Assembly (NCBI GenBank): GCA_963807155.1
Contig: CAWEAZ010000019.1
Coordinates: forward strand, 1-64,000
DNA from: JACCZX01 sp963807155
GTDB taxonomy: Bacteria; Pseudomonadota; Gammaproteobacteria; Burkholderiales; Burkholderiaceae_F
DNA length: 64,000 bases
Direction: 5' to 3'
The position numbers and the translations under genes were made by a program. Positions 26,772 to 36,883 of the stretch are shown here, one piece after another. The stretch's first letter is position 1; the number at the start of each line of letters is the position of its first letter. The notes under the pieces are model-generated. The model had not been told where the DNA came from, searched no databases, and worked only from the letters and a program-made list of their open reading frames with translations.

Positions 26772-27290
26772 CTATTCGGATTCCTCGAATTTGGGCTCGC
26801 GCCGGGCGGGCGGCGCCGAGGTGCGCCGCGGGCGCTCGTCGCGCGCGAAGCGCTCCGACGGCGCTCTCGAACGCGGGCCCGATGGCGGGCCTGAGCGCGG
26901 ACCCGCCGGCGCGCCCGTGCGAGGGCGATCGAAGCTGCGCGCCGGAGGCCGCGCGCCGCCGCCGACGGTGCGCGCCAGCCGAATCACCATCCTGAGCGCC
27001 TCGTTGACCGCCTCGGAATCGCGAAACACGCGCGCCACGTCCGGATCAAGCGTGATGGCTCCATCGCGCGCGGGCGCTCGCAGGCGCTCGCCGAAAGACG
27101 CGTCGCGCGCGGGGCTCGGGCGCGGCGGACGCTCGGCGCGCTGGTAAGGATCGGCTCGCGTGAATTCGCGGGGCTTCGCTCTCGCTGCGCCGAATTTGCG
27201 GTCCATTGCAGCGCGCGCACGGGGGCCGCTCCGTGTGCCCGCGGGGGCGTCACGATCGCTACCGCGATTTTTGTCGTCGAACCGTTTCAT
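26772..27290 (-). CDS. Arg/Pro-rich disordered protein of unknown function
   Basis: A ~172-residue protein from ATG 27290. Both ends are low-complexity (R, P, A, G, S, D), typical of disordered tails. One folded-looking core (ITLDPDVARVFRDSEAVNEALRMVIRLARTV, residues ~78-108) is present and could form helices. The strong basic charge suggests RNA or DNA binding. It starts seven bases after the fadD stop on the same strand. Some betaproteobacteria carry a similar short protein with this DPDVARVFxDSxAVNEALR core; the function is unknown. Confidence 0.62.
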   Translation of the reverse strand: MKRFDDKNRGSDRDAPAGTRSGPRARAAMDRKFGAARAKPREFTRADPYQRAERPPRPSPARDASFGERLRAPARDGAITLDPDVARVFRDSEAVNEALRMVIRLARTVGGGARPPARSFDRPRTGAPAGPRSGPPSGPRSRAPSERFARDERPRRTSAPPARREPKFEESE

Positions 27291-27297
27291 CAATGAC

Positions 27298-28979
27298 CTA
27301 AGCCGCTTTCTGGTCGCGCAATTCACGCCGCAGGATCTTGCCCACGTTCGTCTTCGGCAAGTCCGAACGGAACTCGATGTACTTCGGCTTCTTATAGCCG
27401 GTTAAATGCTCTTTGCAAAACTCGGCAACATCTTTCTCGGTCAGCGCGGCGTCCTTCTTGACGACGAACAGCTTCACCGCTTCGCCGGCGGCCTCGTCCG
27501 GCACACCGATCGCGGCGCACTCGAGCACACCCGGATGCATCGCGACCACTCCTTCAACTTCGTTCGGATACACGTTAAAGCCGGACACCAGAATCATGTC
27601 TTTCTTGCGATCGACAATCTTCGTGTAGCCCTCGGCGTCCATGACGCCGATGTCGCCGCTGCGGAAGAATCCGTCGGGTGTCATCACCTTCGCGGTTTCG
27701 TCCGGCCGCTGCCAGTAGCCCGCCATCACCTGCGGCCCGCGAATCGCGATCTCGCCGACACTTCCGACCGGCAACTGCTTGCCGTCGTCATCAAGGATGG
27801 CAATATCGGTAGACGGCATCGGCAGCCCGATGGAGCCGGTGTACTTCGTTGTATTGGTTGGGTTGCAAGTGGCGCCCGGTGACGTCTCCGACAAACCATA
27901 GGCTTCGCAAATCGGGGTGCCGGTGACGTTCAGCCACTTCTCAGCCACGGCCTTTTGTACCGCCATGCCACCGCCGAGCGACAAGATCAGCGACTTGAAA
28001 TCGAGTTTCTTGAAATCGTCGTTGTTCAGCAGCCCATTGAACAGCGTGTTGACCGCAGGGAACACGCCGAACTTGTGCTTGGCCGAGTTCCTTGACGAAC
28101 GCCGGAATGTCGCGTGGATTTGGAATCAACAGATTCTTGCCACCGGTACGCATCGACAACAGCGCGCAGCACGTCAGCGCGAAGATGTGATACAGCGGCA
28201 GCGCGGTCACCGTGATCATCTGTTCGCCGGGCTTCAGTTTCGCCAGCGCTGGCTGATACCAGGCTTCCGCCTGCAGCATGTTGGCGATCACGTTCTTGTG
28301 AGTCAGCGTGGCGCCCTTGCTGACTCCGGTCGTTCCTCCCGTGTACTGCAAAAAAGCGACATCGCTGTGGCTGCATTCGACCTGTTTCAGATTCATCTTC
28401 ATGCCGTCGGCCAGCACGTCGTTCCAGCGCAACGCGTTCGGCAACGAAAACGCCGGCACCATTTTCTTCACGTTGCGGACGACGAAGTTGACGATCAGGC
28501 TCTTGGGGAAAGGCAGCATGTCGCCCATCGCGCACACGACGACCGTCTTGGTCGGCACCTTGTCGATCACCTGCTGCAAGGTGGTGGCAAAGTTTTCGAG
28601 AATGAAAATCGCCTCGGCGCCCGAGTCCTTCAACTGATGTTCGAGCTCGCGCGGCGTATAGAGCGGGTTGACATTGACGACGGTGTACCCCGCGCGCAGC
28701 ACGCCAGCCATCGCTACCGGATACTGAAGGACGTTCGGCATCATGATCGCGACGCGCGTGCCCTTGGCGAAACCCTTTGCTCTGCAGCCAGGCACCGATC
28801 GCCGCCGAATTCTGGTCGAGCTGACCGAAGGTCATCTCGGCACCCATGAAGCTGTACGCACCCTGGCCGCTGTACTTCTTGAATGCCTCGTCGAACAGCT
28901 GGATCAGTGACTTGTATCGACCTGGGTCGATGTCCGCCGGTACGCCCTGCGGGTAGTTCTTTAGCCAGAACCGGTCCAT
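27298..28979 (-). CDS. fadD: Long-chain fatty acid-CoA ligase (frame broken twice)
   Basis: Three minus-strand frames join into one ~559-residue acyl-CoA synthetase. The first covers the N-terminus (FDEAFKKYSGQGAYSFMG). The second has the AMP-binding motif LQYTGGTTGVSKGATLTH. The third has ICEAYGLSETSP, the adenylate-binding TGSIGLPMPSTD region, the hinge DGFFRSGDIGVMD and the catalytic Lys near the end (LPKTNVGKILRREL). One extra base in a run at 28776-28778 and one at 28083-28084 account for the breaks. The enzyme activates fatty acids with ATP and CoA before beta-oxidation or lipid synthesis. Family assignment is safe; chain-length specificity is inferred. Confidence 0.9.
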
Positions 28980-29034
28980 GGTGGTCTCCCTTTATCTTGT
29001 CGTTGTGATGGCTCAGCCGCCATCATAGACGCGG

Positions 29035-30111
29035 CTAACGCTGTGCCAGCATGCCTCGCAGCGAGGCGTCGCGCCGCTCTTGCGGCAATGCAGCTAGACG
29101 CTTGACCTCTTCGTAGAAGCGCGGAAAGTCGCCACCGACTTGCGCAAGCAGCGCGTCGAACGCCGGCACAAGGTCGTTGTAGGCGCCGATCGATCCGAGA
29201 TGCGCGTTGGTCAGGTCCTGTGCAAAAAACCGGTCATAACCGGCAAATCCATCCCAGCTCGCCTTCAACCGCGCGTAGTCGTCTCGTAGCGACGCAAAAA
29301 GCTGCTGCTTGCGCGCGCGCTTGAGCTCGTCCGGTTGCTGACTCTGATAGTTCTGAAAGAGCAGCCCGCGATACTGCAGCAGCAGATTCAGAAACTCGCG
29401 CCGGCGCTGCGCAAATTCGGCGTATGCCTTGCGCGACGCATCGTCACCGTGCGTGGCGAGCCAGCGCCGGACGCCTTCGCGCTCCACCGATGTGGCAAAC
29501 GACTCATTGAATGTCGTATCGCCGCCAACGAATACCACCTGATGCGCGAGCTCGTGAAAGACCAGGCTGGCGAGCTGCCCTTCGGTGCCGCCAATGAACG
29601 TGTTCAAAAGTGGATCGGAAAACCATCCGAGAGTGGAATACGCCGGCACGCCCGTAACGTTGACCTCGTAACCCTCAGCGCGCAGGTCTTCAGCGGCACG
29701 CTCGGCCGCAGCGCGATCGAAGTAGCCGCGATACGCCGCGCAGCCGACCACGGGATAGCACCACTGCTTCAAGTCGAGCGACAACTCGGGCGCCGCGAAC
29801 ACGTTCCACACCACGAATGGGCGCTGCAGGTCGGCATACGCGCGATAACTTTCGTTTTCGGGCAAGCCGAGCTCATGCGACGCGAACGCGCGAATCTGTT
29901 GCGCGCGCTGCAGGCGCTCCTTCAACGGTTCGGCGATGCCGGGATCGGCCACGATCTCCGGAATCGGCCGCGCAGCACGCAACATCGCAAAATGTCCGTC
30001 AATGGACTGCGCGTAGTAACCGAATGTCGAACAGCCAGCCGCCGCCGCGATCGCAAGCACGATCGCACCGGCCAGCAGCAGACGTTTAACTTCTTGAGGA
30101 TCGGAACTCAT
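29035..30111 (-). CDS. Putative zinc aminopeptidase lipoprotein (COG4324 type)
   Basis: A ~358-residue protein. The N-terminus is a leader ending in AAAGCSTFGYYAQSI, so it is probably a lipoprotein. The zinc motif HELAH lies in LASLVFHELAHQVVFVGGDTTFNESFATSVEREG, with the third ligand Glu about 14 residues on (ESFAT). The segment QSIDGHFAMLRAARPI and the fold order match COG4324 predicted aminopeptidases. I use the ATG at 30111; 30120 (TTG) is also possible. It is 50 bases from fadD and 35 bases after the PaaK-like gene, all on the minus strand. Confidence 0.82.
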   Translation of the reverse strand: MSSDPQEVKRLLLAGAIVLAIAAAAGCSTFGYYAQSIDGHFAMLRAARPIPEIVADPGIAEPLKERLQRAQQIRAFASHELGLPENESYRAYADLQRPFVVWNVFAAPELSLDLKQWCYPVVGCAAYRGYFDRAAAERAAEDLRAEGYEVNVTGVPAYSTLGWFSDPLLNTFIGGTEGQLASLVFHELAHQVVFVGGDTTFNESFATSVEREGVRRWLATHGDDASRKAYAEFAQRRREFLNLLLQYRGLLFQNYQSQQPDELKRARKQQLFASLRDDYARLKASWDGFAGYDRFFAQDLTNAHLGSIGAYNDLVPAFDALLAQVGGDFPRFYEEVKRLAALPQERRDASLRGMLAQR

Positions 30112-30145
30112 CGGGCGCAATTGTGCCCGCTGATTTCCAAGACGA

Positions 30146-31606
30146 TCAATGACGATGCAGCTGGCAAATCACGCGGCGTAGCTTGCCGCTGACTTGATCT
30201 CGTGCCGGCGGACGGCGTGCGATATCGATCGACACCTCACCGATGCCGAGCGTATCGAAGTAGCTGCTAAGCGCACGGCGGACCTCGCTCGCCGACTCGT
30301 CACCGCCGAGTCGAACTTGCAGTTTGCGCGGCGCCGTCTGCGTCACCTGAAAATCGTGAACGCACGCGTCGTCTTCCATCACAGTCGTCAACGCCAGTGG
30401 CACGACGGTCGCGGTGCCGCCGTCAGTCATCGGGAAGACCAACGCCTCATCGGTGCGACCCTCGACTGACATCACCGGAAAGCGGCTACCGCAGCCGCAC
30501 GGCGTCTCGGCGATCGTCACCGAATCGCCCAAGTCATAACGAATCAGCGGTTGAATCCGATTGGCAAGATTGGTCAGTAGCACCGAGTGCGAGCGTGTAC
30601 CGGCAGCGACAGGCCGACCATGCTGGTCGATCGGTTCCAGGATGATCCAGTCACTGTTGAAGTGCAGGCGCCGATACGGACACTCCCACGCGATCGGCAG
30701 AAACTCCGACGCTCCATACGAATTGCGCACCGGGCAGCCGAAGGCGCGCTGCACCTGCGCGCGGGCCGGGTTCGGCAGTGTCTCGCCGCCCGTCCACACT
30801 TCGCGCAGGCGCAACTTGAGGCGGCCCGCCTGCTGCTCATCGGCGAGCATCTGCGCCGCGGTGGGATACGAAGCGAGCAGAGTCGGCCGAAACGCGTTCA
30901 GTTCGGCCACCAGTTGCTCGATTGGTTGCAGCAGCGAGAACCCTTTCAGCGAGGAGGTCAGCCACGGCATCGAGCGCCGCATGCGTTCGACTGTTGAGAT
31001 GCCCGCAAAATGACCGCCGGTCGCTGCGACCATCGCGTAGCGATCGCCAGCGATCAACTGACGCGCCAGGTCAGACGCCGACCGTATTCCGCGAAAACGC
31101 TGCCATTCGAGCGCGTCATACACCGCGATGGCATCGGGATCGTGCACAAAGTAGCCAGGCTCACCGGTCGTGCCCGAGCTGGTCCATACCGAATAGCGCC
31201 CGAGCAATGCACCGCCGCAACGGTCGGGTTCGGCCACAAATTCGTTGACTGCGCGACGAGTCACCGTCGGCTCCGTCATGACATCGTCGAATTCGGCCAT
31301 CAGTGACTGCTTGGTGACCGGCGGCAGATCACTCAACCGCAACCGCGAGCTCGAACTCACGGGCAACTTGCGATACAGCCGGAAGTAGTACGGAGAGAAC
31401 TCGAACGCATGCGCGACCAGTGCAATCAGCCGCTGCTCGCGCTGAGCCGCAATCGCAGTCGATGAAGCAAGCGAGCCCGTCCACACGTCGAGCGCCGCCT
31501 TGCTCCAGCGCGCCGAGTCGTAGGCAGCGGAAAGCGGTAGATCGAACAACGAAGACGGAACCGCAGCCATCGCGATATAGGAATTGAACACCGGGGTAAA
31601 GCGCAT
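30146..31606 (-). CDS. PaaK-like adenylate-forming enzyme
   Basis: 486 residues, with the AMP-binding P-loop SVWTSSGTTGEPGYFVHD, a YGASEFLPIAWEC segment in place of the usual YGxTE motif, and LIRYDLGDSVTIAETPCGCG, a Cys-rich segment typical of phenylacetate-CoA ligase relatives. It probably activates an aromatic or aliphatic acid, or a lipid precursor; the partner is unknown. Many such stand-alone members lack a known substrate. The next gene upstream is a molybdopterin oxidoreductase and the next downstream a peptidase. Confidence 0.8.
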   Translation of the reverse strand: MRFTPVFNSYIAMAAVPSSLFDLPLSAAYDSARWSKAALDVWTGSLASSTAIAAQREQRLIALVAHAFEFSPYYFRLYRKLPVSSSSRLRLSDLPPVTKQSLMAEFDDVMTEPTVTRRAVNEFVAEPDRCGGALLGRYSVWTSSGTTGEPGYFVHDPDAIAVYDALEWQRFRGIRSASDLARQLIAGDRYAMVAATGGHFAGISTVERMRRSMPWLTSSLKGFSLLQPIEQLVAELNAFRPTLLASYPTAAQMLADEQQAGRLKLRLREVWTGGETLPNPARAQVQRAFGCPVRNSYGASEFLPIAWECPYRRLHFNSDWIILEPIDQHGRPVAAGTRSHSVLLTNLANRIQPLIRYDLGDSVTIAETPCGCGSRFPVMSVEGRTDEALVFPMTDGGTATVVPLALTTVMEDDACVHDFQVTQTAPRKLQVRLGGDESASEVRRALSSYFDTLGIGEVSIDIARRPPARDQVSGKLRRVICQLHRH

Positions 31607-31656
31607 TGTCGCGCTCCGCTCGGCGCGCGCCCATGCCTCGAACCGGGGACCTTAGG

Positions 31657-33720
31657 TCATTGCGGTGCAACTTCCACTAAGCAGTCGTAAAACGTCGGCG
31701 CGCGTCCGATGTCGGTCAACCGACCGTTGGTCAGCTCATTTGCGTTCTTGCCGTCGCGCGCCAGCTTTTTCCACCAAATCGACAACGCGACGACACAGCC
31801 CGGTCGCGCTCGATCAGTCACTCGAGCAAGTACGTCGATGCTGCCGCGATCATTAAAAATGCGGACACGATTGCCATCGAATATCCTGCGGGCGTGGGCG
31901 TCGACGGGATGGATCTCTACGGCAGGTTCGCCGTCCGTGGACCGCAAGCTCGTTACGTTGACGAACGTCGAGTTCAGAAAGTTACGCGCCGGCGGCGAGA
32001 TGATTGCAAGCGGATAGCGCTGCGCCAACGAGCTGATACCTGGCGTCTCGTACGGCGGCACGTAGGCGGGTAGCGGATCCTGACCGAGCCTGGCCACCTG
32101 ATCCGAGTAGAACTCACAGCGGCCCGACGGTGTTGTAAATCCCCCCTGTGCAAACGGCGCGTAGGTCTCGGGAACATCGAGCCGCTGCCAGCCCTGTTGC
32201 TTCAAGCGCGCCCAGTCGAAGTTGACCGTGGGGCCCTCGCGCTTGAACGCTTGCGCCGCCAATTGATCGTCGGTCTCGGAGAAGCAGGGGTCATCAAACC
32301 CCATCATTGCTGCAAGCCGACGAAAGATCTCACTGTTCGGCAACGCTTCGCCCAACGGCTCGATGGCTGCATTGTTCGCGAGCATGTAAAGATGCCCGTA
32401 GGACTTGTGCACATCGACATGCTCGAGCTGCGTCGTGGCGGGCAGCACGTAATCTGCATAGTCGGCCGTATCGGTCATGAAGTGTTCGAGCACCACCGTG
32501 AACAGATCCTCGCGCCCGAAGCCGCGTGCCACTTCACGCGACTGCGGCGCGACCGCAACCGGGTTGCTGTTGTAGACGATCAGCGCCTCGATCGGCGTGT
32601 CGGCGTGATTCAAGTCATGGCCGATCGTCGACATATTGATCGTGCGTGGCGTTTTGCCGGCGAGCAGATCGGGCCGATACAGCGCTTCGGTGTCGATCGG
32701 ATACATGCCGCTGGTCGATAACAGCACGCCACCTGCGGCATCACGCCAGTGCCCGGCAAGAGCGGGCAAACACGCGACCGCCCGCACCGCGTTGCCGCCG
32801 CCGCGCGCACGCTGCATGCCGTAGTTGACGCGAATCACGGCGGGTCGAATCTGCCAGTAGTCGCGCGCGAAATCTTCTACCTCGGCTGGGCTGATGCCAC
32901 AGATCGTTGCAACGCGCTGCGGATCGAATTCGCGTGCGCGTTCTTCGAGGCCGTCATAACCCAGCGTATAGCGCTCGATGTAGTCACGATCGAGCCAGCC
33001 TTCGCGCATCAACACATGCATCACGCCAAGCGCAAACGCGGCGTCGGTACCGGGCATCAGCGCGATGTGCTGATGACACTTCTCCGCCGTCAACGAGCGA
33101 TAGGGATCGATCGCGATCAACTTCGCGCCGCGTCGTTTGGCTTCCTGTGCCCGGCTCCACAGATGCAGGTTCGATGCGATCGCGTTGCAGCCCCAGAAAA
33201 CGATCAGTTTGCTGTTCTGAAACTGCTCGATATCGGTTCCGGTCTTTGTGCCGATCGTGTACGCCAGCGCCTCAGCGCCCGCGGTTGCGCAGATCGTGCG
33301 ATCGAGAAAGCTTGCACCGAGCTTGTTGAAGAAGCGCGCGGCCATTCCCTCGCCTTGCACCAGGCCCATCGTGCCCGCGTAGCTGTAAGGCACGATCCGC
33401 TGCGGATCGCGTGCCGCGATCTCGCCCAGACGTCGTGCGATATCTCGCAGCGCTTCATCCCACGACACGCGAACAAAGCGGCTCTCACCCTTTGCGCCCA
33501 CGCGCTTCAGCGGGTGCAGCACACGGTCCGGGTGATACGTTCGTTCCAGATAGCGCGAGACCTTGGTGCACAGTGTGCCGGCGGTGGTCGGATGCGTCGG
33601 ATCGCCGGCGACTTTCACTGCCACTTTGCGCCCTCGTTCTTCGCGGACAGTGATCAGCATTGCGCACGTATCGGGGCAGTCGTGCGGACACGCTGCGCGA
33701 ACGACGGTTTCGGAAGCCAT
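31657..33720 (-). CDS. Molybdopterin oxidoreductase (DMSO reductase superfamily)
   Basis: A complete 687-residue enzyme with a 4Fe-4S site near the N-terminus (CPHDCPDTC plus C-T-K at residue ~51). The molybdopterin domains show FWGCNAIASNLHLWSRAQEAK, GMQRARGGGNAVRAVACLPALAGHWRDAAGG as family landmarks, and the C-terminal MopB domain from ~565. There is no Tat leader, so it is cytoplasmic. It belongs to a large group annotated as molybdopterin oxidoreductases with formate-dehydrogenase-like and thiosulfate-reductase-like relatives; the substrate cannot be read. No accessory electron-transfer subunit gene is adjacent. Confidence 0.88.
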   Translation of the reverse strand: MASETVVRAACPHDCPDTCAMLITVREERGRKVAVKVAGDPTHPTTAGTLCTKVSRYLERTYHPDRVLHPLKRVGAKGESRFVRVSWDEALRDIARRLGEIAARDPQRIVPYSYAGTMGLVQGEGMAARFFNKLGASFLDRTICATAGAEALAYTIGTKTGTDIEQFQNSKLIVFWGCNAIASNLHLWSRAQEAKRRGAKLIAIDPYRSLTAEKCHQHIALMPGTDAAFALGVMHVLMREGWLDRDYIERYTLGYDGLEERAREFDPQRVATICGISPAEVEDFARDYWQIRPAVIRVNYGMQRARGGGNAVRAVACLPALAGHWRDAAGGVLLSTSGMYPIDTEALYRPDLLAGKTPRTINMSTIGHDLNHADTPIEALIVYNSNPVAVAPQSREVARGFGREDLFTVVLEHFMTDTADYADYVLPATTQLEHVDVHKSYGHLYMLANNAAIEPLGEALPNSEIFRRLAAMMGFDDPCFSETDDQLAAQAFKREGPTVNFDWARLKQQGWQRLDVPETYAPFAQGGFTTPSGRCEFYSDQVARLGQDPLPAYVPPYETPGISSLAQRYPLAIISPPARNFLNSTFVNVTSLRSTDGEPAVEIHPVDAHARRIFDGNRVRIFNDRGSIDVLARVTDRARPGCVVALSIWWKKLARDGKNANELTNGRLTDIGRAPTFYDCLVEVAPQ

Positions 33721-33731
33721 CTTCGAGTCCG

Positions 33732-34989
33732 CTAAGTCACGATCCGATTTTCACTCGGCATCGGCTGCGCGACGATGCGATCGAAAAACGCTTCGCACGC
33801 AGCGACCTGGTCATAACTGATGTATTCGTCGGGCTTGTGCGCCTGGTCGATGCTGCCCGGTCCGATCACCACGGTGGGAATGCCGGCATTCGAAAACATG
33901 CTGGCCTCGGTCGCGAAACCGACGGCCCCAGCGCTTAGATGCGTGGTGCTCGCGACCTGTTGTGCCCAACGCACCAGCGGATGATCCGACGGCAATGCCG
34001 AACGCAGGCAAATCCATGGCGCATTCGAACGCGATGCCGGCATCGTTGGCAACGCGACGCATTTCCGGCACCAACTCGCGCTCGGCATATTCGACGATGG
34101 TCCGCGTCACCTCGTCGGTCGACGTTGCCGGCAAATTGCGCATCTCGAAGGTGAACTCGCAGTCGCGCGGAACGATATTGACCGCGATGCCGCCCTGGAT
34201 CACGCCGGTTTGCAACGTCGTGTACGGCACCGCAAAGCGCGCATCGCGCGTTTCCTCGCGAGACAGACGATCGGCCGTTTGACGAATGAAAGCCACCAGC
34301 CGCGCCGCGAACTCAATCGCGTTGACACCTTCCGGTGTCAGCGACGAATGTGCTTCGCGCCCGCGCACACGACAGCACAGATCGCGCTTGCCCTTGTGCG
34401 CCACGATCGCGCGCATGTCGGTTGGCTCGCCGATGATGCAACCCGCAGGACGAATGCCGCGGTCCGCGAGGTCGGCCAGCAAGTCGCGCACGCCGAAGAA
34501 TGTGGTTTCCTCGTCGTACGTCAGCGACAATGCAGCGGCAGTTTTTCCTGTGCCGCGAGAAACTTCGGCACTGCCGCCAATGCGATGGCGATGAAGCCTT
34601 TCATGTCTGCGGTGCCGCGTCCATGAATACGACCATGTCGCGAAGCAAATGAGTGATTCGCCGACAAACGGATCACTCGACCAATCCTGGCCGTCCACCG
34701 GAACAGTGTCGGTGTGGCCCGAAATCACCAGCCCGCCGGTCTTGAGACGGTCGGGCTCGGCCGACAGCGTGGCAAAGAGGTTGGCCTTGTTGCGCGCCGC
34801 GTCATAGATCAGGTTCGAGCGAACGCCGAGTCGCGCAAGCTCGTCGCGCGCGAATTCGATCAGACCCAGATTGGAATCGCGGCTTACCGTAGGAAACCCG
34901 ATCAGCCGGTCGATCATCGCCAGCGACGCGTGCGAAGGCGCGGTGGACGCCGGCAGATCGACGAGCGGTAAGTCAGCGGGCTTGTTCAT
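33732..34989 (-). CDS. M20 family acetylornithine deacetylase-like hydrolase (frame broken three times)
   Basis: An ArgE/DapE-type metallopeptidase. The first metal motif VISGHTDTVPVDGQDW is in the first frame, followed by an out-of-frame segment that restores to GRGTADMKGFIAIAL. The second frame then gives LSLTYDEETTFFG, and the last supplies ASMFSNAGIPTVVIGPGS and QAHKPDEYISYDQV. Breaks are near 34645 (one extra base), 34530 (one missing) and 33999 (one extra). The corrected product of ~418 residues has the metal ligands (H..D, D.E and a final H). The likely reaction is N-acetyl-ornithine or related N-acyl amino acid deacylation. Confidence 0.82.
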
Positions 34990-35047
34990 GGGCTGATTCT
35001 AGTGCGGGTAGCATTCACCTTCTGCCCGCTTCAACCCGCAAGAATTC

Positions 35048-36238
35048 ATGCAACTGATCGACCGCGTTGTCCAATTCCGTGCCGAGATTCAGCAAATCCG
35101 TCGCGATATTCACGCTCATCCTGAACTTCGCTTCGAGGAGACACGCACCAGCGACATCGTGGCCCAAAAGCTCTCCGAGTGGGGGCTCGAAGTGACTCGC
35201 GGGCTCGGCGGCACCGGAGTTGTTGGCACCCTGAAGCACGGAAAGTCAAAGCGCGCCGTCGGCTTGCGCGCCGACATGGACGCGCTGCCGATTCAGGAAA
35301 CCAACGACTTTGCGCATCGCTCAACGCACGCCGGAAAAATGCACGCGTGCGGGCACGATGGGCACATGGCGATGCTGCTGGCTGCAGCCAAGTATCTGGC
35401 TGAAGCCAAGTCGCTCGACGGCACCGTGCACTTCATCTTTCAGCCGGCCGAAGAAGGCGGAGCCGGCGCTCAGCGAATGATCGACGACGGATTGTTCGAG
35501 CGCTTCGCCTGCGATGCAGTCTTTGGCATGCACAACTGGCCCGGATTGAAGGTCGGCGAGTTCGGAGTAACGGGCGGGCCCGCCATGGCATCAAGCAACG
35601 AGTTCGAGATCAAAGTGCTCGGCAAAGGCGCGCATGCCGCCATGCCGCATCTGGGAATCGATCCCGTGTTCATCGCTGTGCAGATCGTCAATGGCCTGCA
35701 GGGCATCATCACGCGCGTCAAGAAGCCGATCGATTCGGCCGTGTTGTCGGTCACGATGATCCAGGCGGGCGAAGCAACCAATGTCATTCCTGAAAACGCG
35801 AAGATCTCCGGGACGGTGCGTACGTTCAGTGACGATGTGACCAGATTGGTCGAGAAGGAGATGAAGCGCATCGTCGAGATGACCTCCGCGGCCCATGGCG
35901 CCGAGGCGACGTTCGCCTTCAAGTGGAACTATCCGCCCACCGTCAACGACCCCGGTGAAGCAGAATTTGCCGCCACCGTGATGGACGACATCGTCGGCGC
36001 CGGCAATGTCGTACGCAACATCGAGCCAACGATGGGCGCCGAGGACTTCGCGTTCATGTTGAAGGCCAAACCCGGCGCATATGTCTTTATCGGCAACGGC
36101 GATGGGACGCATCGCGCCGCCGGCCACGGGCTTGGACCGTGCATGCTGCACAACCCGTCGTACGACTTCAACGACGAATTGATCCCGTTAGGGGCCACTT
36201 ACTGGGTGCGTCTGGCCCAAAATTTCCTCGCCCGCTGA
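35048..36238 (+). CDS. M20D amidohydrolase (hippurate hydrolase-like)
   Basis: A 396-residue soluble enzyme with the M20D metal motifs: LRADMDALPIQE, MHACGHDGHMAMLLAAA, FIFQPAEEGGAGA and HNWPGLKVG, and a C-terminal MGAEDFAFML. It has no signal peptide. Such enzymes hydrolyse N-acyl amino acids (for example hippurate) or IAA-conjugates. It is divergent from the ArgE-like gene. It is close in sequence to the M20D enzyme in the peptide operon at 54540-55754, so the genome has at least two copies in this window. Confidence 0.92.
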   Translation: MQLIDRVVQFRAEIQQIRRDIHAHPELRFEETRTSDIVAQKLSEWGLEVTRGLGGTGVVGTLKHGKSKRAVGLRADMDALPIQETNDFAHRSTHAGKMHACGHDGHMAMLLAAAKYLAEAKSLDGTVHFIFQPAEEGGAGAQRMIDDGLFERFACDAVFGMHNWPGLKVGEFGVTGGPAMASSNEFEIKVLGKGAHAAMPHLGIDPVFIAVQIVNGLQGIITRVKKPIDSAVLSVTMIQAGEATNVIPENAKISGTVRTFSDDVTRLVEKEMKRIVEMTSAAHGAEATFAFKWNYPPTVNDPGEAEFAATVMDDIVGAGNVVRNIEPTMGAEDFAFMLKAKPGAYVFIGNGDGTHRAAGHGLGPCMLHNPSYDFNDELIPLGATYWVRLAQNFLAR

Positions 36239-36336
36239 TCTTTAGCGCTTCCCGCTAGTCCATAAGCCGGAATGCGGTGGTTTTCCCCGGCGGTTACTGT
36301 GTATCACTGCGGCTCTCCGGCGGTATCTTGCCTCTG

Positions 36337-36867
36337 ATGCACTTGCCCATTGTTCGCGTTTTTTTTGCCGTCGCCGCCCTGGTGAGCGTGGGCGGCTGCG
36401 CGACGATCACCGGCGAAGCGACGCAAGCGATCAATATCCAGACCGTCGATGCCAAAGGCAAACCGGTTGACGGCATGGCGTGTCGCATCGTCAATGGTTC
36501 GGCCGAATACATGGGCGACACGCCAATGTTTGGTCTAAGAGTGCGCAAGTCGCCGACGCCGCTGGTCGTCGAATGCAAGCGCCATGGCTACGCAATGGCA
36601 CGAGCACTGATCATTTCGCGCGCCGACCTTGCATCGGGATCGACCGCACAGCTGCTGCTGCCCGGCGGCAGCTCGATGCTAGTCATCGATCACCTCTCCG
36701 GCTTCATGTACCAGTATCCGCGCTGGATACGTCCGCAAGTCGGCGCCGATATGATCTTCGATCGCAGCGACGAGAAGGGTCGAGACCCTACTCCCGGCAT
36801 CATTACACGCCAGTTCGACGCGCAGGTGCGCTACGCCAGCGGCGTGCAGGACGGGAAAGTCGACTAG
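36337..36867 (+). CDS. Putative lipoprotein of unknown function
   Basis: A ~176-residue protein from ATG 36337. The leader ends in SVGGCATIT, a lipobox, and the mature protein is beta-rich with MACRIVNGSAEYMGDTP and LVVECKRHGYAMARALI. This resembles the carboxypeptidase-regulatory-like or PEGA-like small lipoproteins with a short beta fold, but is not named. The upstream in-frame ATG at 36277 has no ribosome site. It converges on the SCO gene with a 16-base gap. Confidence 0.68.
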   Translation: MHLPIVRVFFAVAALVSVGGCATITGEATQAINIQTVDAKGKPVDGMACRIVNGSAEYMGDTPMFGLRVRKSPTPLVVECKRHGYAMARALIISRADLASGSTAQLLLPGGSSMLVIDHLSGFMYQYPRWIRPQVGADMIFDRSDEKGRDPTPGIITRQFDAQVRYASGVQDGKVD

Positions 36868-36883
36868 CCCGCAAGTGCCCGCG

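Noticed and set aside
32749..33735. 328-codon + strand frame opposite the molybdopterin oxidoreductase
   Set aside because: Shadow of the minus-strand gene: Ala/Arg-rich, no known motif, no ribosome site.
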